64,000 bases of DNA, taken from positions 186,001-250,000 of the forward strand of contig NZ_NJAG01000045.1 in NCBI RefSeq assembly GCF_002872335.1. Reading direction: 5' to 3'. This document shows positions 18,190-28,730 of this stretch, in pieces; the first letter of the stretch is position 1; each line of letters begins with the position of its first letter. The translations under genes and the position numbers were made by a program. Source of the stretch: Siphonobacter sp. BAB-5405 (lineage in GTDB: Bacteria > Bacteroidota > Bacteroidia > Cytophagales > Spirosomataceae). The notes beneath the pieces were generated by a model. It had not been told where the DNA came from. It did no database searches and saw only the letters and a program-made list of their open reading frames with translations.

Positions 18190-19161
18190 TTAGGCGTGCC
18201 CGGTAGAGAGAGCAGCGGGGGATTGCTGCGATAAACTGTTACCGGATTGCGGCTCAATGAAAACGTGCGTCAGGGTTGGAATCGCTTCCTGTAACTGCTG
18301 ATGAATCTGCTCAATGCTTTGCGTAAGCTGAATGGCGGTTAAATGAGATAAAAACCGCACCCGCTGTACCAATACAATCTGCTCGGGACCTACCTGAAAC
18401 GTCAAGGTTTGAACAACGGTTTCGACGGATGGATGAGCCTTCGTAACCTCCGTAATCTGGGCCTCAATGGCGAATCCGGCACCTTCACCCATCAGCAAGC
18501 TCCGGCTTTCCCGGGCCAATACCAGCGAAACAGCTGTGAGGATCAGTCCGATCAGAATGGAAGCGGCTCCATCGAAGTACGGATTTTGCAGCGTATGACC
18601 TAAAAAAACGCCCAGGAACGCAATCATTAACCCCAGCACATCGGCTGCGTCTTCAAAAAGCACGACAAAAGAAGAGGGGTCTTTGCTTTCGCGTACCGCC
18701 GACCAGAAGGCCTGCTCGCCCCGCTGGGCATTGAAGGCCCTGGTTGCCGTGATTAAAGAGAAGCCATCCAGAGCAAAAGCAATGCCCAGTACAATGTAAT
18801 TCCAAAACGGGTCTTCGATGACGTGCGGATCGAGAATGTGCGTAACACCTTCGTAAAAGGATACACCACCCCCTACGGCAAAAATCAGAATGGAAACCAG
18901 GTAGGAATAAAAGTAAATCTCTTTGCCGTACCCAAAGGGGCGTCGCTGGTCGGCGGGTTGCTGGCTTTTCCGTAGACCCACCAGTAACAAAACTTCATTG
19001 AGCGTATCGACCAGCGAGTGAATTCCTTCAGAAACCATCGCGGAACTGCCACTAATGCTGGCCGCAACAAATTTGGTCACGGCAATCAGCAAATTAGCTC
19101 CTAAAGCCGTATAGATGGCAAGTTTGGTAGAAGGCATAAAATCACGAAACGGTTGAAGCAA
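18190..19161 (-). CDS. Cation diffusion facilitator (CDF/SLC30) family transporter
   Basis: 323 residues with six predicted membrane segments and a cytoplasmic C-terminal domain (from about residue 225). Segment 2 carries SEGIHSLVDTLNE and segment 5 FEDAADVLGL, the two metal-site helices; the second His/Asp pair is E-D-A-A-D, as in the SLC30A9-like branch rather than the ZitB branch. It probably exports zinc or another divalent metal from the cytoplasm by proton antiport. ATG 19137 is an alternative start. It is divergent from the pentose phosphate operon, with a 227-bp gap between them. Confidence 0.9.
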   Translation of the reverse strand: MLQPFRDFMPSTKLAIYTALGANLLIAVTKFVAASISGSSAMVSEGIHSLVDTLNEVLLLVGLRKSQQPADQRRPFGYGKEIYFYSYLVSILIFAVGGGVSFYEGVTHILDPHVIEDPFWNYIVLGIAFALDGFSLITATRAFNAQRGEQAFWSAVRESKDPSSFVVLFEDAADVLGLMIAFLGVFLGHTLQNPYFDGAASILIGLILTAVSLVLARESRSLLMGEGAGFAIEAQITEVTKAHPSVETVVQTLTFQVGPEQIVLVQRVRFLSHLTAIQLTQSIEQIHQQLQEAIPTLTHVFIEPQSGNSLSQQSPAALSTGHA

Positions 19162-19352
19162 AAATAAGGTCTAGGCCACTAAAGCTAAGGGAACGTTTAA
19201 AGAAATCGGAGGGCAAGCAAAAAAGTACGTGCCAGAAAGTATTTGTTGGAAGTGTCTGAAAAACACCCGGAAAGGAATAATTTTTTTGCCTCACTCACCA
19301 GCTTCACGATAGTTTCTAATAACTACACCCTTGTATTCTGAAGTGTGAAACC

Positions 19353-19375
19353 CGAAAGGATCGTTTCCTTTCTTT
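19353..19375. promoter_or_regulatory. Small inverted repeat before tkt
   Basis: GAAAGGA and TTCCTTTC arms with a short spacer end about 14 bp before the tkt ATG, in the expected 5' leader. It could be a leader hairpin; no consensus promoter was found. Confidence 0.3.
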
Positions 19376-19388
19376 TCAAACGTGACCA

Positions 19389-21401
19389 ATGGCTTCTACA
19401 AATTCCGACCTTGAACAGTTAGGCATCAACACCGTACGGGTGTTGTCCATTGATGCCGTACAGAAAGCAAACTCCGGACACCCCGGTATGCCCATGGGGG
19501 CCGCTCCGATGGGGCACGTACTGTGGGCTCACCACATGCATTACAACCCGAAAAATCCCGAATGGCCCAACCGCGACCGCTTCCTGCTGTCGGCGGGTCA
19601 CGGGAGTATGTTGCAGTATAGTTTTCTGTATTTGACGGGCTATAATCTGACGATTGAGGATATTAAACAATTCCGTCAGTTGCACAGCAAAACGGCGGGC
19701 CACCCCGAGTACGGTATGCTCGACGGCATCGACATTACGACGGGACCGCTGGGTCAGGGCTTTGCCAACGGGATTGGCTTTGCCATTGCCCAGCAGCATC
19801 TGGCCGCCCGCTATAACAAGCCCGGCTTTGATCTTTTCGATTATAAAATTTACGCCATTTGCAGTGATGGCGATATGATGGAGGGGGTTACCTCCGAGGC
19901 GGCTTCCCTGGCGGGTCATCTCAAGCTGGGAAACCTGATTTACCTCTACGACGATAATCACATTTCTATCGAAGGAAACACCAATCTGGCCTTTGATGAG
20001 GACGTAGCCAAACGCTTTGAGGCTTACGGCTGGCACGTACAAGTGGTGGAAGATGGCAACGACATCGAGGCCATTTCGGCGGCCGTGGAAAAGGCCAAGC
20101 AGGAAACGACTCGCCCTTCGCTGATTAAGGTACGAACGCAAATTGCCTACGGTAGTCCAAACAAGGTTAATACGGCAGGTTCACATGGCTCACCCCTGGG
20201 GGAAGAAGAAGTGAAACTGGTGAAAAAGAACTTTGGTTTTGATCCCGAACAGTCCTTTGTCGTACCCGAAGAAGTACTGAACTATTACCGGGAAATCGGT
20301 GAAAAAGGAACGCAACTAGAGCAGGAGTGGGGCGACTTGTTCGAAGCTTATAGCAAAGAATACCCCGAACTAGCCGCTCAGTACGAACAGGAACGTAGTC
20401 TGAAACTGCCCGAAGGCTGGGAGGAAAAATTGCCCGTATTCAAGGCCGAAGAGGGTAAAATGGCCACGCGGAAAGCCTCTGGTAAGGTTCTGAACGCTCT
20501 GGCTTCCGTACTGCCGAGTCTGATGGGTGGAGCGGCGGATTTGGCTCCCTCAACGGATACGCTGCTGAAGGATTACGGATCATTCACGGCGGAAGATCGG
20601 CTAGGCCGCAATTTCCACTTTGGTATTCGCGAGCACGCGATGGGAGCCGCCCTCAATGGCATGGCCCTGACCAAGGGTATTATTCCCTACGGAGCTACCT
20701 TCCTGATTTTCTCCGAATACATGCGGCCACCGATCCGGATGGCTGCTATTATGAAAATTCGGGTCGTACTGGTGTTCACGCACGACAGCATTGGTCTGGG
20801 TGAAGATGGGACTACGCACCAACCCGTCGAGCAATTGATGGCCTTACGGGCCATGCCCAATATCGTGGTGATCCGGCCAGCGGATGCCAACGAAACCGCT
20901 CAGGCCTGGAAAGCGGCTTTGCAGCATACCACTGGACCCGTACTGCTGGTATTGACCCGTCAGGATTTGCCCATTCTGGATCAGGAAAAATACGCCCCGG
21001 CGACGAATTTGCACAAGGGAGCCTATATCCTTTCCGACACTGAAGGCGAGCCAGACGTTATTCTCATTGCGACGGGTTCGGAAGTACCCCTCATTCTGGA
21101 AGCTCAGCAAAAGCTTGCCGAAGAATCCATTCAGGCCCGCGTGGTGAGCATGCCCTGCTGGGAGTTTTTTGAAGTACAGGATGAAGCGTACAAGGAAAGC
21201 GTACTGCCCAAACGAATCAAAAAACGCCTGGCCGTAGAGGCTGCTTCCGTTTTTGGCTGGCATAAATACGTGACCGACGAAGGGGATGTCATTGGTATGA
21301 CCACCTTTGGCGAATCCGCTCCGGCCAAGGACTTATTTAAGGAATTTGGCTTTACGGTTGAGAACGTAGTCAGTCGGACGAAAGCATTACTCCAGAAATG
21401 A
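19389..21401 (+). CDS. tkt: Transketolase
   Basis: 670 residues, the normal length. Transfers a two-carbon ketol unit between pentose, erythrose, fructose and glyceraldehyde phosphates using thiamine diphosphate and Mg. Visible marks: [19 protein letters not shown] near residue 28, the ThDP-binding G-D-(G/M) segment [14 protein letters not shown] near 158 ending in DDNHISIEG, the second-domain [17 protein letters not shown], and [20 protein letters not shown] near 470. First gene of the tkt-tal-gnd-zwf-pgl run; gaps to the next genes are 197, 104, 69 and 62 bp, all on one strand. Confidence 0.97.
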   Translation: MASTNSDLEQLGINTVRVLSIDAVQKANSGHPGMPMGAAPMGHVLWAHHMHYNPKNPEWPNRDRFLLSAGHGSMLQYSFLYLTGYNLTIEDIKQFRQLHSKTAGHPEYGMLDGIDITTGPLGQGFANGIGFAIAQQHLAARYNKPGFDLFDYKIYAICSDGDMMEGVTSEAASLAGHLKLGNLIYLYDDNHISIEGNTNLAFDEDVAKRFEAYGWHVQVVEDGNDIEAISAAVEKAKQETTRPSLIKVRTQIAYGSPNKVNTAGSHGSPLGEEEVKLVKKNFGFDPEQSFVVPEEVLNYYREIGEKGTQLEQEWGDLFEAYSKEYPELAAQYEQERSLKLPEGWEEKLPVFKAEEGKMATRKASGKVLNALASVLPSLMGGAADLAPSTDTLLKDYGSFTAEDRLGRNFHFGIREHAMGAALNGMALTKGIIPYGATFLIFSEYMRPPIRMAAIMKIRVVLVFTHDSIGLGEDGTTHQPVEQLMALRAMPNIVVIRPADANETAQAWKAALQHTTGPVLLVLTRQDLPILDQEKYAPATNLHKGAYILSDTEGEPDVILIATGSEVPLILEAQQKLAEESIQARVVSMPCWEFFEVQDEAYKESVLPKRIKKRLAVEAASVFGWHKYVTDEGDVIGMTTFGESAPAKDLFKEFGFTVENVVSRTKALLQK

Positions 21402-21598
21402 GAGCTTAATCCGAGCGGATCATTTCTAAATCCGCTCATTCCACAAAATAAATACTAAGTTTGGGGGCCGTATGGCCGGAATAGGGTCAACCCTTTACGG
21501 GTAGCCTGACTTGAAATTTCAAATTTCTCCGGTTCACAGGCACTATCCTAATCTTCAAAAAGTTCACTCTGTAGAAACAACCTCAAATTACTTCAGTT

Positions 21599-22690
21599 AT
21601 GGCAACCAATCGCGTAAAGGCAATTCATGAGCATGGTCAGAGTATCTGGCTGGATTTCATCGAGCGTAAATTCATTCGGTCAGGCGAATTACAAAAACTG
21701 ATCGATGAAGATGGCGTTCGGGGGATTACTTCCAATCCAGCTATTTTCGAAAAAGCGATCAGTGGCAGTACTGAATACGACGAGCAATTGAAAGACCTGG
21801 TCAGCCAGTCTGACGAGGACGTATTTTATAATCTGGCCATCACCGACATCCAGGATGCCGCCGATTTATTTAAAAAAGTATACGACGAAGAAGTAGAAGG
21901 AGCCGATGGCTATGTAAGTCTGGAAGTGTCTCCTGAACTGGCCCGTGATACGCAGGGAACGATTGATCAGGCCCTGGATTTGTGGGAGCGAGTAGATCGC
22001 AAAAACGTAATGATCAAAATTCCGGGTACGGCAGAAGGTCTGCCCGCGATTCGTAAAGCCATCAGCGAAGGCCTGAACATCAACGTAACCCTGCTGTTTA
22101 GCCTGGATCGCTACGAAGCCGTAACGGACGCATACATTTCAGGTTTGGAAGATCGTCTGGCCGCTGGTCAGCCCATCAACCGGATTTCTTCCGTAGCCAG
22201 TTTCTTCCTGAGCCGTATCGACGTGGCCGTGGATCCCTTGCTGGAAAAAGCCGGTAACACGGACCTGAAGGCTAAAGTGGCCGTTGCTTCAGCGAAGAAA
22301 GCGTACGAAATCTACAAGCGGGTATTCAGCAGCGAACGTTTCAAAAAGCTGGAAGCGGAAGGTGCCAAGCCCCAACGTTTGTTGTGGGCCAGTACGAGTA
22401 GTAAAGATCCCGCCATTGCGGATACGTACTACGTGGAAGCACTCATCGGTCCGGATACGGTAGATACCGTTCCGATGGAAACGTTGGTCGCGTTCCGTGA
22501 TCACGGGAATGCCGCCAACCGTCTGGAAGAAGGGATGGACGAAGCCACTCAAACGCTGGAAACACTCAAGGAATTAGGCATTAATCTGGATGAAGTAACG
22601 ACGAAACTTGAAGAAGAAGGCATCGAGAAATTCATCCAGCCCTACCAGAAACTGCTGAAAGCCATTCACGAAAAAACGGCAGGTCTTTAA
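21599..22690 (+). CDS. tal: Transaldolase
   Basis: 363 residues, matching the longer actinobacterial/cyanobacterial-type transaldolase rather than the 220-residue form. Moves a dihydroxyacetone unit between sedoheptulose 7-phosphate and glyceraldehyde 3-phosphate through a Schiff-base lysine. Signature residues: GVRGITSNPAIFEKAI near residue 40, and RKNVMIKIPGTAEGLPAI near 135, with the catalytic Lys in MIKIPGT. INVTLLFSLDRYE and LWASTSSKDP follow. Encoded between tkt and gnd, so it completes the non-oxidative branch of the operon. Confidence 0.96.
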   Translation: MATNRVKAIHEHGQSIWLDFIERKFIRSGELQKLIDEDGVRGITSNPAIFEKAISGSTEYDEQLKDLVSQSDEDVFYNLAITDIQDAADLFKKVYDEEVEGADGYVSLEVSPELARDTQGTIDQALDLWERVDRKNVMIKIPGTAEGLPAIRKAISEGLNINVTLLFSLDRYEAVTDAYISGLEDRLAAGQPINRISSVASFFLSRIDVAVDPLLEKAGNTDLKAKVAVASAKKAYEIYKRVFSSERFKKLEAEGAKPQRLLWASTSSKDPAIADTYYVEALIGPDTVDTVPMETLVAFRDHGNAANRLEEGMDEATQTLETLKELGINLDEVTTKLEEEGIEKFIQPYQKLLKAIHEKTAGL

Positions 22691-22794
22691 TCTTTTTAGC
22701 AGACGTTACGTCTAGCTACTTGTATTCTTCGGTTCGGCGGTTGGGGTCTACGGGCTTCAACCGCCCCACCTTCAAATAAACCATCCTATCCCTA

Positions 22795-24228
22795 ATGAGT
22801 GCTCAACAGTACACCATAGGAATGATCGGCCTGGGAACCATGGGCCGAAACCTCCTGCTGAATATGGCCGATCACGACGTGGCCGTAGCCGGCTACGATA
22901 CGGACGCCTCCAAAGCTGAATTACTCGAAACGGAAGGGCAAGGTAAACGCGTAAAGGGTTTTGTCTCTTTACCCGATTTCATTGAAAGCCTGACCAGTCC
23001 TCGTACCATCATCATGCTGGTACCGGCGGGCAAAGTGGTAGATAGCGTCATTGCCAATCTGGAACCACTTTTAAGTGAGGGCGATATTCTGATTGATTCC
23101 GGAAATTCACACTTTACGGATACCAATCGCCGCGTAGCTGAACTGCAAAGCAAAGGCATCCACTTCTTCGGAATGGGGATTTCGGGTGGTGAAGCGGGGG
23201 CTCGTCGCGGACCGAGTATGATGCCCGGCGGTGACAAACACGCCTACGAAGTAATGAAACCCGTCTTTGAAGCCATTGCGGCGAAAGTAGATGGGGATCC
23301 CTGTGTAACCTACATCGGTCCCGGAGCATCGGGACACTTTGTGAAAATGGTACACAATGGCATTGAATACGGTCTGATGCAATTGATTGCCGAGACGTAT
23401 TCTTTGCTGAAAAATGGTTTGAAAATGGACAATACCGCCATTGGTGATGTATTTGACCAGTGGGACCAGGGCCGTCTGCAATCCTTCCTGATTAACATTA
23501 CCAAGGATATTTTCCACTACCGTGAACCCGGAGCCGACCACGAGCTGCTCGACGACATCAAAGATGAAGCGAAGGCCAAAGGTACGGGCAAGTGGACCTC
23601 ACAGGCCGCCATGGATCTGGAAACGCCCATTCCAACGATTGATGTTGCCGTTTCGCAGCGGGATTTGTCCAAGTACAAAAAGCTTCGCGAACAGGCCGCT
23701 GAATTATACAGCGGTGAAGGCCGGGGAATTGATGCCGTAAAACAGGAGTATTTAAAGGCATTGGAAGAAGCGTTCTTCGCCAGCATGATTATTACCTATG
23801 CTCAGGGTATGCACATGTTGCTGAAGGCTTCCCGGGAATTTGGCTACGAACTTCAGCTCACCGAAATCGCTAAAATCTGGCGGGGTGGCTGTATCATTCG
23901 TTCGAAGTTCCTCAACAGTATTTACCAGGCTTACGAGAAGAATCCTCAACTCGAGCACCTGTTGCTGGATGAAGGAGTAAAAACGCAGTTGACTGCGGCC
24001 TTACCGGGCCTGCGTACGGTGGTTACGAGTGCCGTTCAGTCGGGTATTGCGGCTCCGGCCTATGCCACTTCCCTGAGTTATTTTGATGCCTTCCGTACGG
24101 GTCGTTCTGCCCTGAACCTGATCCAGGCTCAGCGGGATTATTTCGGAGCCCACTTGTACGAAGTTATTGGTAAAGAAGGCGTTTTCCATACCGAATGGGT
24201 ACCCAAAGAAGAAGTTGATTTAGAGTAA
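22795..24228 (+). CDS. gnd: 6-phosphogluconate dehydrogenase, decarboxylating
   Basis: 477 residues, close to the long homodimeric form. Oxidises 6-phosphogluconate to ribulose 5-phosphate and CO2 with NADP. N-terminal Rossmann motif GMIGLGTMGRNLLLNMADH, the ISGGEAGARRGPSMMPGG signature near residue 128, and the catalytic Lys in ASGHFVKMVHNGIEYG near 187. The C-terminal helical domain includes WRGGCIIRSKFLN. It lies directly before zwf, so the two oxidative-branch dehydrogenases are adjacent. Confidence 0.97.
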   Translation: MSAQQYTIGMIGLGTMGRNLLLNMADHDVAVAGYDTDASKAELLETEGQGKRVKGFVSLPDFIESLTSPRTIIMLVPAGKVVDSVIANLEPLLSEGDILIDSGNSHFTDTNRRVAELQSKGIHFFGMGISGGEAGARRGPSMMPGGDKHAYEVMKPVFEAIAAKVDGDPCVTYIGPGASGHFVKMVHNGIEYGLMQLIAETYSLLKNGLKMDNTAIGDVFDQWDQGRLQSFLINITKDIFHYREPGADHELLDDIKDEAKAKGTGKWTSQAAMDLETPIPTIDVAVSQRDLSKYKKLREQAAELYSGEGRGIDAVKQEYLKALEEAFFASMIITYAQGMHMLLKASREFGYELQLTEIAKIWRGGCIIRSKFLNSIYQAYEKNPQLEHLLLDEGVKTQLTAALPGLRTVVTSAVQSGIAAPAYATSLSYFDAFRTGRSALNLIQAQRDYFGAHLYEVIGKEGVFHTEWVPKEEVDLE

Positions 24229-24297
24229 GACCGCTTAGCGGCTCCCTTACCTGAAGAAACAGGGACTTGTTACTAATCAACTTCAACAACATTCCCC

Positions 24298-25812
24298 ATG
24301 AATTCAACAACAACGCCAACTATATTTATCATTTTCGGCGGTACGGGCGATTTGAATTCCCGTAAACTGGCACCCGCCTTATATAATTTGTTTCTGGACG
24401 GCTACCTGCCCGAAAAATTTGCCATCATTGGCACGGGACGTACGGAGCTGACGGACGAGGTTTTTGCCGAACGTTTACTCGAAGGGATCAACTCGTTTTC
24501 CCGTCGCGGGAAGGCAGAATCCGACAAATGGGAAACGTTTGCCAAGCACGTTGCGTACCAACCTTCGGATTTGAAAGATGCGGAAACCTACAAAGAGTTT
24601 GGTAACCGTATCGATCAATATACGCAGGAGTGGGGTGAGAAAGCCAACGTTGTGTATTACCTGGCGGTTTCCCCCAATTTCTTCCCCATTATTGCCGAAA
24701 ATATTTCTAAAGCAGGACTGGCTTCGGATACCGAACGCGTACGGATCGTGATTGAAAAACCGATCGGTCACGACCTGGAATCGGCCAAGAAGCTGAACTC
24801 GCTGCTGGCTCATATCTTCGACGAACGCCAGATTTACCGCATTGACCACTACCTGGGCAAAGAAACGGTACAGAATATCATGGCGTTCCGTTTTGCCAAT
24901 GCCATTCTGGAACCTCTATGGAATCGCAACTACATTGAACATGTACAGATTTCAGTAACCGAACAGCTGGGCATGGGCGAACGCGGCGACTACTACGACG
25001 GAGCCGGTGCCCTGCGGGATATGATTCAGAACCACCTGCTGCAATTACTGTGTCTGGTGGCGATGGAACCCCCCGTTAGCTTCAGTGCCGACGAAGTACG
25101 CAACCGCAAGGTGGACGTCCTCAAAGCCATGCGTCGTTTTACGGCCGAAGATGTACGTCTGTCGGCCGTACGCGGTCAGTACGGCAGTGGCTGGATGGAA
25201 GGCAAACAGGTACCTGGCTACCGCGAAGAGGCCAAAGTAGACCCACAATCCAATACGGAAACCTTTGCAGCCGTGAAGTTTTTCGTGGACAACTGGCGTT
25301 GGCAGGGCGTACCCTTCTACGTACGGACGGGTAAGCGGATGCACCAGTCGGCTTCGGTGATCTCCATTCAGTTCCGGGAGGTTCCTCACGATATTTTCCC
25401 CTCTGGTACGAAAGACAGTCTGCCCCAAAATCGTCTGATTATCAGTATTCAGCCCGAAATGAGCATTCGCCTGCAAGTACAGGCGAAACGTCCGGGACTG
25501 GATATGATTCTCAACACGGTCGATATGGTTTTCGATTACAAAGGTACGTATACCAATCAGGCTCCCGAAGCATACGAGACGCTATTACTGGATACGATGC
25601 TGGGCGATCAGACCCTGTTTATGCGGGGTGATCAGGTCGAAGCAGCCTGGGATTTACTCATGCCCGTACTGGATACCTGGGCGGCGAAACCCAGTCTGAG
25701 CTTCCCCAACTACGCCGCAGATTCCTGGGGACCGGAGTCGGCAGAGGCCCTGATTGCCCGCGATGGCTTCCACTGGTTTTCATTACCGCTAAAGAGTAAT
25801 GTGAAGCATTAG
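24298..25812 (+). CDS. zwf: Glucose-6-phosphate 1-dehydrogenase
   Basis: 504 residues. First step of the oxidative pentose phosphate pathway, making 6-phosphogluconolactone and NADPH. The N-terminal [19 protein letters not shown] is the NADP-binding turn (GxxGDLxxRKL), [15 protein letters not shown] follows near residue 152, and the active-site [15 protein letters not shown] near 180 contains the catalytic His and the substrate-binding Lys. The C-terminal beta domain is complete. Ends 62 bp before pgl, with a hairpin in between. Confidence 0.97.
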   Translation: MNSTTTPTIFIIFGGTGDLNSRKLAPALYNLFLDGYLPEKFAIIGTGRTELTDEVFAERLLEGINSFSRRGKAESDKWETFAKHVAYQPSDLKDAETYKEFGNRIDQYTQEWGEKANVVYYLAVSPNFFPIIAENISKAGLASDTERVRIVIEKPIGHDLESAKKLNSLLAHIFDERQIYRIDHYLGKETVQNIMAFRFANAILEPLWNRNYIEHVQISVTEQLGMGERGDYYDGAGALRDMIQNHLLQLLCLVAMEPPVSFSADEVRNRKVDVLKAMRRFTAEDVRLSAVRGQYGSGWMEGKQVPGYREEAKVDPQSNTETFAAVKFFVDNWRWQGVPFYVRTGKRMHQSASVISIQFREVPHDIFPSGTKDSLPQNRLIISIQPEMSIRLQVQAKRPGLDMILNTVDMVFDYKGTYTNQAPEAYETLLLDTMLGDQTLFMRGDQVEAAWDLLMPVLDTWAAKPSLSFPNYAADSWGPESAEALIARDGFHWFSLPLKSNVKH

Positions 25813-25818
25813 GCTATT

Positions 25819-25856
25819 CAAAAAAAGGGGGGCGGATTATCGCCTCCCTTTGCTCA
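25819..25856 (+). terminator. Hairpin between zwf and pgl
   Basis: AAAGGGGGGCG and CGCCTCCCTTT form an imperfect stem after the zwf stop. The tail is not a clean T tract, so it may reduce rather than stop read-through into pgl, or stabilise the upstream mRNA. Confidence 0.5.
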
Positions 25857-25874
25857 CTTGATTATGAAACGATT

Positions 25875-26603
25875 ATGAAAATTACAATTGCGGATACTGT
25901 CGATGAAACGCTGCAAAATCTGGCGGTATTTTTTGTAGAAACGGCCCAGCGGAATATTCAGGAAAAAGGCCGCTTTTCAATAGCTCTGTCGGGGGGAAGT
26001 TCGCCCAAGAAGTTGTATGAGTTACTGGTAGCCCAGCACGCCCATGATCTGGACTGGAAAAAAGTACATTTCTTTTTCGGTGATGAGCGGTACGTACCCC
26101 ATACGGATCCGGACAGTAACTACCTGATGGCGAAGCAGACGCTGTTCGATCCGCTTTTTATTAATCCTCTGCAGGTATATGCGGTCGATACCAGCCTGGA
26201 ACCCAGGCAGGCGGCTGAGGCGTATACGGAGACCATTCTAAAGTTCTTTCACGGCGAGAAGCTAAGTTTTGATCTGATCCTGCTCGGATTGGGTGATAAT
26301 TCGCATACGGCTTCCCTGTTTCCTTACACCAGCATTCTGGCGGACGATTCACAATCCGTAAAAGAAGTGTTTCTGAATGATCAGGGCATATACCGGATTT
26401 CGTTCACGGCTCCGCTGATCAATCAGGCAGATCGTACGGCTTTTCTGGTTTATGGAGCTGGAAAGGCGGAGGCGGTTCGCCACGTAATTGAAGATCCAAT
26501 CGATATTGAGCAATTCCCTGCTCAACTCATTATTCCCGTTAACGGCTATCTGGACTGGTTTCTGGATCGGGCGGCGGCGGCGGAGTTGTCGATGCATTAC
26601 TAA
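25875..26603 (+). CDS. pgl: 6-phosphogluconolactonase (DevB/SOL type)
   Basis: 242 residues. Hydrolyses 6-phosphogluconolactone, between the Zwf and Gnd reactions. Family marks: FSIALSGGSSPKKLYELL near residue 35, HFFFGDERYVPHTDPDSNY near 66, and LILLGLGDNSHTASLFP near 140, the usual catalytic region. It is the last gene of the operon and faces the LuxR-type regulator; a terminator lies between them. With it, the whole oxidative branch is encoded in one cluster. Confidence 0.95.
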   Translation: MKITIADTVDETLQNLAVFFVETAQRNIQEKGRFSIALSGGSSPKKLYELLVAQHAHDLDWKKVHFFFGDERYVPHTDPDSNYLMAKQTLFDPLFINPLQVYAVDTSLEPRQAAEAYTETILKFFHGEKLSFDLILLGLGDNSHTASLFPYTSILADDSQSVKEVFLNDQGIYRISFTAPLINQADRTAFLVYGAGKAEAVRHVIEDPIDIEQFPAQLIIPVNGYLDWFLDRAAAAELSMHY

Positions 26604-26639
26604 GAAAGCCTGGCGGAGCTTTCTCCGGTTTTCTGCAAG

Positions 26640-26668
26640 CGTTCGGCCCCTTGGGTCGAACGTTTTTT
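26640..26668. terminator. Terminator between pgl and the LuxR-type gene
   Basis: CGTTCG and CGAACG flank an inner GCCC/GGGT pair, followed by TTTTTT on the plus strand. It ends 2 bp before the stop codon of the converging regulator gene. Confidence 0.82.
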
Positions 26669-26669
26669 G

Positions 26670-27431
26670 TTAAATCCAGCCTTCGCGGACGGCTTTGGCG
26701 ACCAGCTCAGCCGAGCTGCGTACTTCCGCTTTGCCGAGCATGTTTTTCCGGTGTCTGTCCACGGTTTCTTTAGTAATGCACAGTAAATCAGCGATTTGCT
26801 TGCTGGCATAGCCGGATACGATGGCTCGTAATACTTCTTTTTCCCGTTGGCTCAGTACTTCTTTGCGGGGAATGAACACCTTCTCAATAGGCATATTCAG
26901 GTAAGAAGGCTCTCCATCGATTCCTACAAACGAAAGGATCGACGGGCCCGTTGCTTTCAAATGTGAAATGTCGGTATGTACGCCTAACGTGCGTACATTT
27001 TCGCCATATTGAATCACAACGATTTGCTGTAAAATCCGGGCGTATTGTCCATTTTTCCTACGTAGGCGGTAATCGTAGCTCACTTTGTACTTGTAGACTT
27101 TTTCGGGGGGAATCTGGTTAAAGAACTCCACAACACTGTTTTCGTGATTCAGAAAAACGGGAACATCATCGGGATGCAGGTGCTCAAGCACGTAGGGCAG
27201 AGTAAATTCTTCGGGTGAGCAGCCGAGTACTTCCGCCACTGAATTACTGGTATGCTCAATTTGACCCGTACGACAATTGAAAAGGTAGTAGTAATAAGGA
27301 CCTAAATGAAATAAGTCGAGAATCGACTTAAAGTTTTCAATGGAGTCCATTACCTCCAGGCGGTCAGTGGGTAAATCCCGGTTAATGCGATCCCAGATTT
27401 TCCGGGCTTCACGGTAGATTGGCGTTTGCAT
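26670..27431 (-). CDS. PAS-domain LuxR-type transcriptional regulator
   Basis: 253 residues. Residues about 35-165 form a PAS fold (YYYYLFNCRTGQIEHTSNSV, then CSPEEFTLPYVLEHLHPDD and a C-terminal DISHLK), of the type used to sense small molecules or redox state. A helix-turn-helix of the LuxR/NarL type follows at the C-terminus: LSQREKEVLRAIVSGYASKQ with KETVDRHRKNML. There is no receiver domain, so it is not a standard response regulator. It is read toward the pentose phosphate operon; whether it controls it cannot be seen. Confidence 0.88.
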   Translation of the reverse strand: MQTPIYREARKIWDRINRDLPTDRLEVMDSIENFKSILDLFHLGPYYYYLFNCRTGQIEHTSNSVAEVLGCSPEEFTLPYVLEHLHPDDVPVFLNHENSVVEFFNQIPPEKVYKYKVSYDYRLRRKNGQYARILQQIVVIQYGENVRTLGVHTDISHLKATGPSILSFVGIDGEPSYLNMPIEKVFIPRKEVLSQREKEVLRAIVSGYASKQIADLLCITKETVDRHRKNMLGKAEVRSSAELVAKAVREGWI

Positions 27432-27784
27432 AGGGGTGTAGGTTATTGGCTGAGAAGGCTAGGTAAATATATTAATATCAATGCATTAACTTTTACTTAT
27501 CGGTTATCTGACCGTTCACTTTAGAACCATTTTAAAATCCAGTTTTCTTAAAAAGACCTTTTTTGAGAACTTATTCTTACGAAGAACTACGTGCTTTTTA
27601 GGTGTAAGTGATTAAATAAATGACGTCTGAATAAAAATTAAATTTTTAAAAATTTTTTATACCGATTGGGTTAGGTAGGGTTACGCATGACATAAAGTTG
27701 GGAGCCAGAATTGACCAGTCGAAGGCGGGCACAGTTTTATTCAGCATATAGCCTTCTATAATGAGCGTACTTGCTAACTCCGCC
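27432..27784. other. AT-rich intergenic region, no gene seen
   Basis: About 350 bp between the divergent LuxR-type and LEA-like genes, rich in A and T with several runs. It includes ATATTAATAT near 27469. Likely holds both promoters; no consensus -33/-7 pair or RNA gene was recognised. Confidence 0.4.
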
Positions 27785-28711
27785 ATGAAAAAGAAATCGA
27801 TCCTTTGGGTTGTGTTACTGGTCGTCATAGGACTGGCCGGCTGGTTTTTGTACCAGCGGTATGTAGGTAAAAACGCGAATCCAGTATCGGGTCTCAAACC
27901 CCGGGTGGGAGTCAGTATTGCAGAAATTCATTCCATTACGGATTCAAAAATGGACGTAAACCTGAGCGTATTGATTGACAATCCACTTCCGGTTGGCATG
28001 AATATTCAGGATTTTGCCTATACAGTGCGGGTGGACGGAGTTAAAATTGCGGAAAGTGATTATGCCAAGCCCATTGAAATCAAAGCCCGGGACAGTAGTG
28101 TGGTGACAGTGCCTACCCAAATCAAGCTCGATGCATTTTCGTCCATCGCCAAAGAGGGTGAGGCCCGCGGGCAGGATAGTGCTACCTATCACATCGCCGC
28201 TCTCCTTCACTTGGCCAAACCTTTTCTGGGTAAGGATACGCTGCGACTGGAAGCCGATAAACGCCTACCCTTGTTTCATCTGCCGGAAATTCAGCTGGTG
28301 GGTTATGATGTGGAAAAATTTCGGTTGAAAAACACGGACCTTGATCTTCAGATTCGCTTCATCAATAAAAATGACTTCGATATCAGCTTCAAAGACATGA
28401 CTTATTCCGTTGATCTCGGTAAGGAAGGCAATACGATTCGGGGTCAATCGCCGGGGATTACTAAAGTACCCGCCCGCAGTGATAAAGTATATACCATTCC
28501 GGTACAGCTAACGATAGGAAAGATGTTGAAAGCCAGCGTACAGATGCTGTTTCAAGGTAAGGATTTTCCATATGCCCTGCACATGGACTGTAAAATGGCA
28601 TCCAGTAACGATATACTGAAGAATAGTCAGATGAAAACCGTTATTCGTGGCAATCTGGAAGATATCAAAGGCCTTAAAAAAACGGTCGAAGTGAAATCAA
28701 AAAAAGATTAA
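27785..28711 (+). CDS. Membrane-anchored LEA type 2 (LEA14/WHy) family protein
   Basis: Start placed at ATG 27785 (MKKKSILWVVLLVVIGLAGW), which gives a single N-terminal membrane anchor; the listed upstream ATG at 27761 adds only MSVLANSA. About 308 residues. Two LEA_2-like beta-sandwich repeats follow, about 55-165 and 170-290, recognisable by DVNLSVLIDNPLPVGMNIQD and DLDLQIRFINKNDFDISFKD, each an N-P/N-x-[FY]-type strand pattern. LEA14 relatives bind or stabilise membranes or proteins under dehydration. The LtrA-like gene starts 20 bp after its stop, so they are likely co-transcribed. Confidence 0.85.
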   Translation: MKKKSILWVVLLVVIGLAGWFLYQRYVGKNANPVSGLKPRVGVSIAEIHSITDSKMDVNLSVLIDNPLPVGMNIQDFAYTVRVDGVKIAESDYAKPIEIKARDSSVVTVPTQIKLDAFSSIAKEGEARGQDSATYHIAALLHLAKPFLGKDTLRLEADKRLPLFHLPEIQLVGYDVEKFRLKNTDLDLQIRFINKNDFDISFKDMTYSVDLGKEGNTIRGQSPGITKVPARSDKVYTIPVQLTIGKMLKASVQMLFQGKDFPYALHMDCKMASSNDILKNSQMKTVIRGNLEDIKGLKKTVEVKSKKD

Positions 28712-28730
28712 CCTCTCATAACCCACACGT

